A DNA stretch of 64,000 nt from an uncultured Rhizobiaceae group bacterium (GTDB lineage: Bacteria > Pseudomonadota > Alphaproteobacteria > Rhizobiales > Rhizobiaceae): NCBI GenBank assembly GCA_937930635.1, contig CALHCF010000009.1:194702-258701 (forward strand), in the 5' to 3' direction. The position numbers and the translations under genes were made by a program. Shown piece after piece: positions 63,471 through 64,000 of the stretch; the first letter of the stretch is position 1, and each line of letters starts with the position of its first letter. Below the pieces are notes generated by a model. It made no database searches, was not told the DNA's origin, and saw only the letters and a list, made by a program, of their open reading frames with translations.

Positions 63471-63938
63471 ATGCATAGTTCGATACGCGATGCGATGCCG
63501 GAAGATCTTGAATTTCTGCGCTCCTGCGCCCACGCCGCTTACGAAAAATATGTCGAAAGGATTGGCCAGAAACCAGCTCCGATGATCGCAGATCTGAGTT
63601 CCGCAGTTGCTGATGGTCACGTGCAGCTGTTGATTGCAGAAGATACGCGAGCCGGATTCATGGTTGTGTATCGCGAAAACGGACACCTGTTTCTGGAGAA
63701 CATCGCCATCCTGCCCGCATTTCAAAACCTGGGTCTGGGGAAGTTCCTGCTGGAAGAATGTGATCGCCTTGCGCGTGACCTGAACCTCAGCACCATCGAG
63801 CTCTATACCAACGAGGCGATGCACGAAAACCTGGCGCTATACGACCATATGGGATTCACAGAAGTTGAGAAGAAGACCGAAAACGGATTCAAGCGGGTGT
63901 ATTTTCGCAAATCCGTATCTGATCAACATCAAAGATAA
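63471..63938 (+). CDS. GNAT family N-acetyltransferase
   Basis: Acetyl-CoA-dependent N-acetyltransferase, 155 residues. The acetyl-CoA-binding motif is ENIAILPAFQNLGLGKFLLEEC (Q/RxxGxG pattern with Gln-Asn-Leu-Gly-Leu-Gly). C-terminal half NEAMHENLALYDHMGFTEV is typical. The substrate cannot be inferred. It ends 62 bases before the window edge, where nothing else is visible. Confidence 0.9.
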   Translation: MHSSIRDAMPEDLEFLRSCAHAAYEKYVERIGQKPAPMIADLSSAVADGHVQLLIAEDTRAGFMVVYRENGHLFLENIAILPAFQNLGLGKFLLEECDRLARDLNLSTIELYTNEAMHENLALYDHMGFTEVEKKTENGFKRVYFRKSVSDQHQR

Positions 63939-64000
63939 GTAGTGTTTTACAAGCGAATTTAAATCGATTAAATGAAACCTGTTGCGCTGAACTGGAAAAG

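Noticed and set aside
1-64000. CRISPR array, prophage, insertion sequence or integrative element
   Set aside because: No regularly spaced repeats, transposase, integrase or flanking repeats were seen; gene content and codon use are uniform.

Overview
The window looks like a stretch of chromosome from an alphaproteobacterium of the order Hyphomicrobiales (Rhizobiales). The evidence is the short-form HisG with its HisZ partner and a divergent HisRS near groEL, a tRNA-His with A73 and no G-1, a PdhS-type cell-cycle kinase, DUF1127, DUF2927 and DUF3303 proteins, a lipid A oxidase-like barrel, an Irr-type iron box and a ScfR/RamB-type regulator beside isocitrate lyase. The species cannot be named from the sequence alone. 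There is no sign of a prophage, insertion sequence, CRISPR array or plasmid function; gene density is high and many genes overlap by 1-14 bases.

Layout. 1-1641: 3' part of groEL and its terminator. 1909-6449 (minus): tag, a HEAT-like protein, hisS, hisZ, hisG. 6597-10198 (plus): a secreted DUF2927 protein, two paralogous L,D-transpeptidases and an outer-membrane barrel. 10294-21964: an alpha-hydroxy-acid block made of glcDEF (minus), a TRAP transporter dctPQM (minus), a GntR/FCD regulator and lutABC (plus). 22032-31097: a 51-residue membrane protein, an Ada-like cysteine protein, rsmE, gshA, an AEC permease, a DUF937 protein, an EamA exporter, a DUF1127 protein, a LysR regulator and xseA. 31188-36171: a degenerate GGDEF protein, tRNA-His, a 1221-residue PdhS-like kinase and a DUF3303 protein. 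36255-39163: an Irr box and a ferric-iron ABC transporter with no ATPase gene. 39164-41424: a structured intergenic stretch and an AsmA protein. 41442-46828 (minus): putrescine ABC transporter potFGHI and a class III adenylate cyclase. 47010-51702: a lytic transglycosylase, the ScfR-like regulator, a small unknown protein and aceA. 51859-56808: a HerA-like ATPase, puuA and puuB. 56866-63938: a KAS III-like enzyme, the overlapping argE-chaN-metC-like trio, a PAS/degenerate GGDEF protein, an SDR and a GNAT acetyltransferase.

How genes work together. The clearest system is a lactate/glycolate regulon. Two copies of a 25-base palindromic site (20 of 25 bases identical) lie upstream of glcDEF and between dctP and the GntR gene, so one FCD regulator probably controls uptake (TRAP), glycolate or D-lactate oxidation (GlcDEF) and L-lactate oxidation (LutABC). 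Polyamine import (PotFGHI) and degradation (PuuAB) form a second functional pair about 8 kb apart. The glyoxylate-shunt enzyme AceA faces a ScfR/RamB-type regulator across a shared control region with repeated motifs. Iron uptake carries its own Irr box.

I found no wholly new multi-gene system. The items most worth a second look are the shared alpha-hydroxy-acid operator, the structured 420-base gap before asmA, the perfect dyad at 9337-9361, the aceA leader with its small protein, the Ada-like cysteine protein beside rsmE, and the tag-coupled HEAT-like protein.
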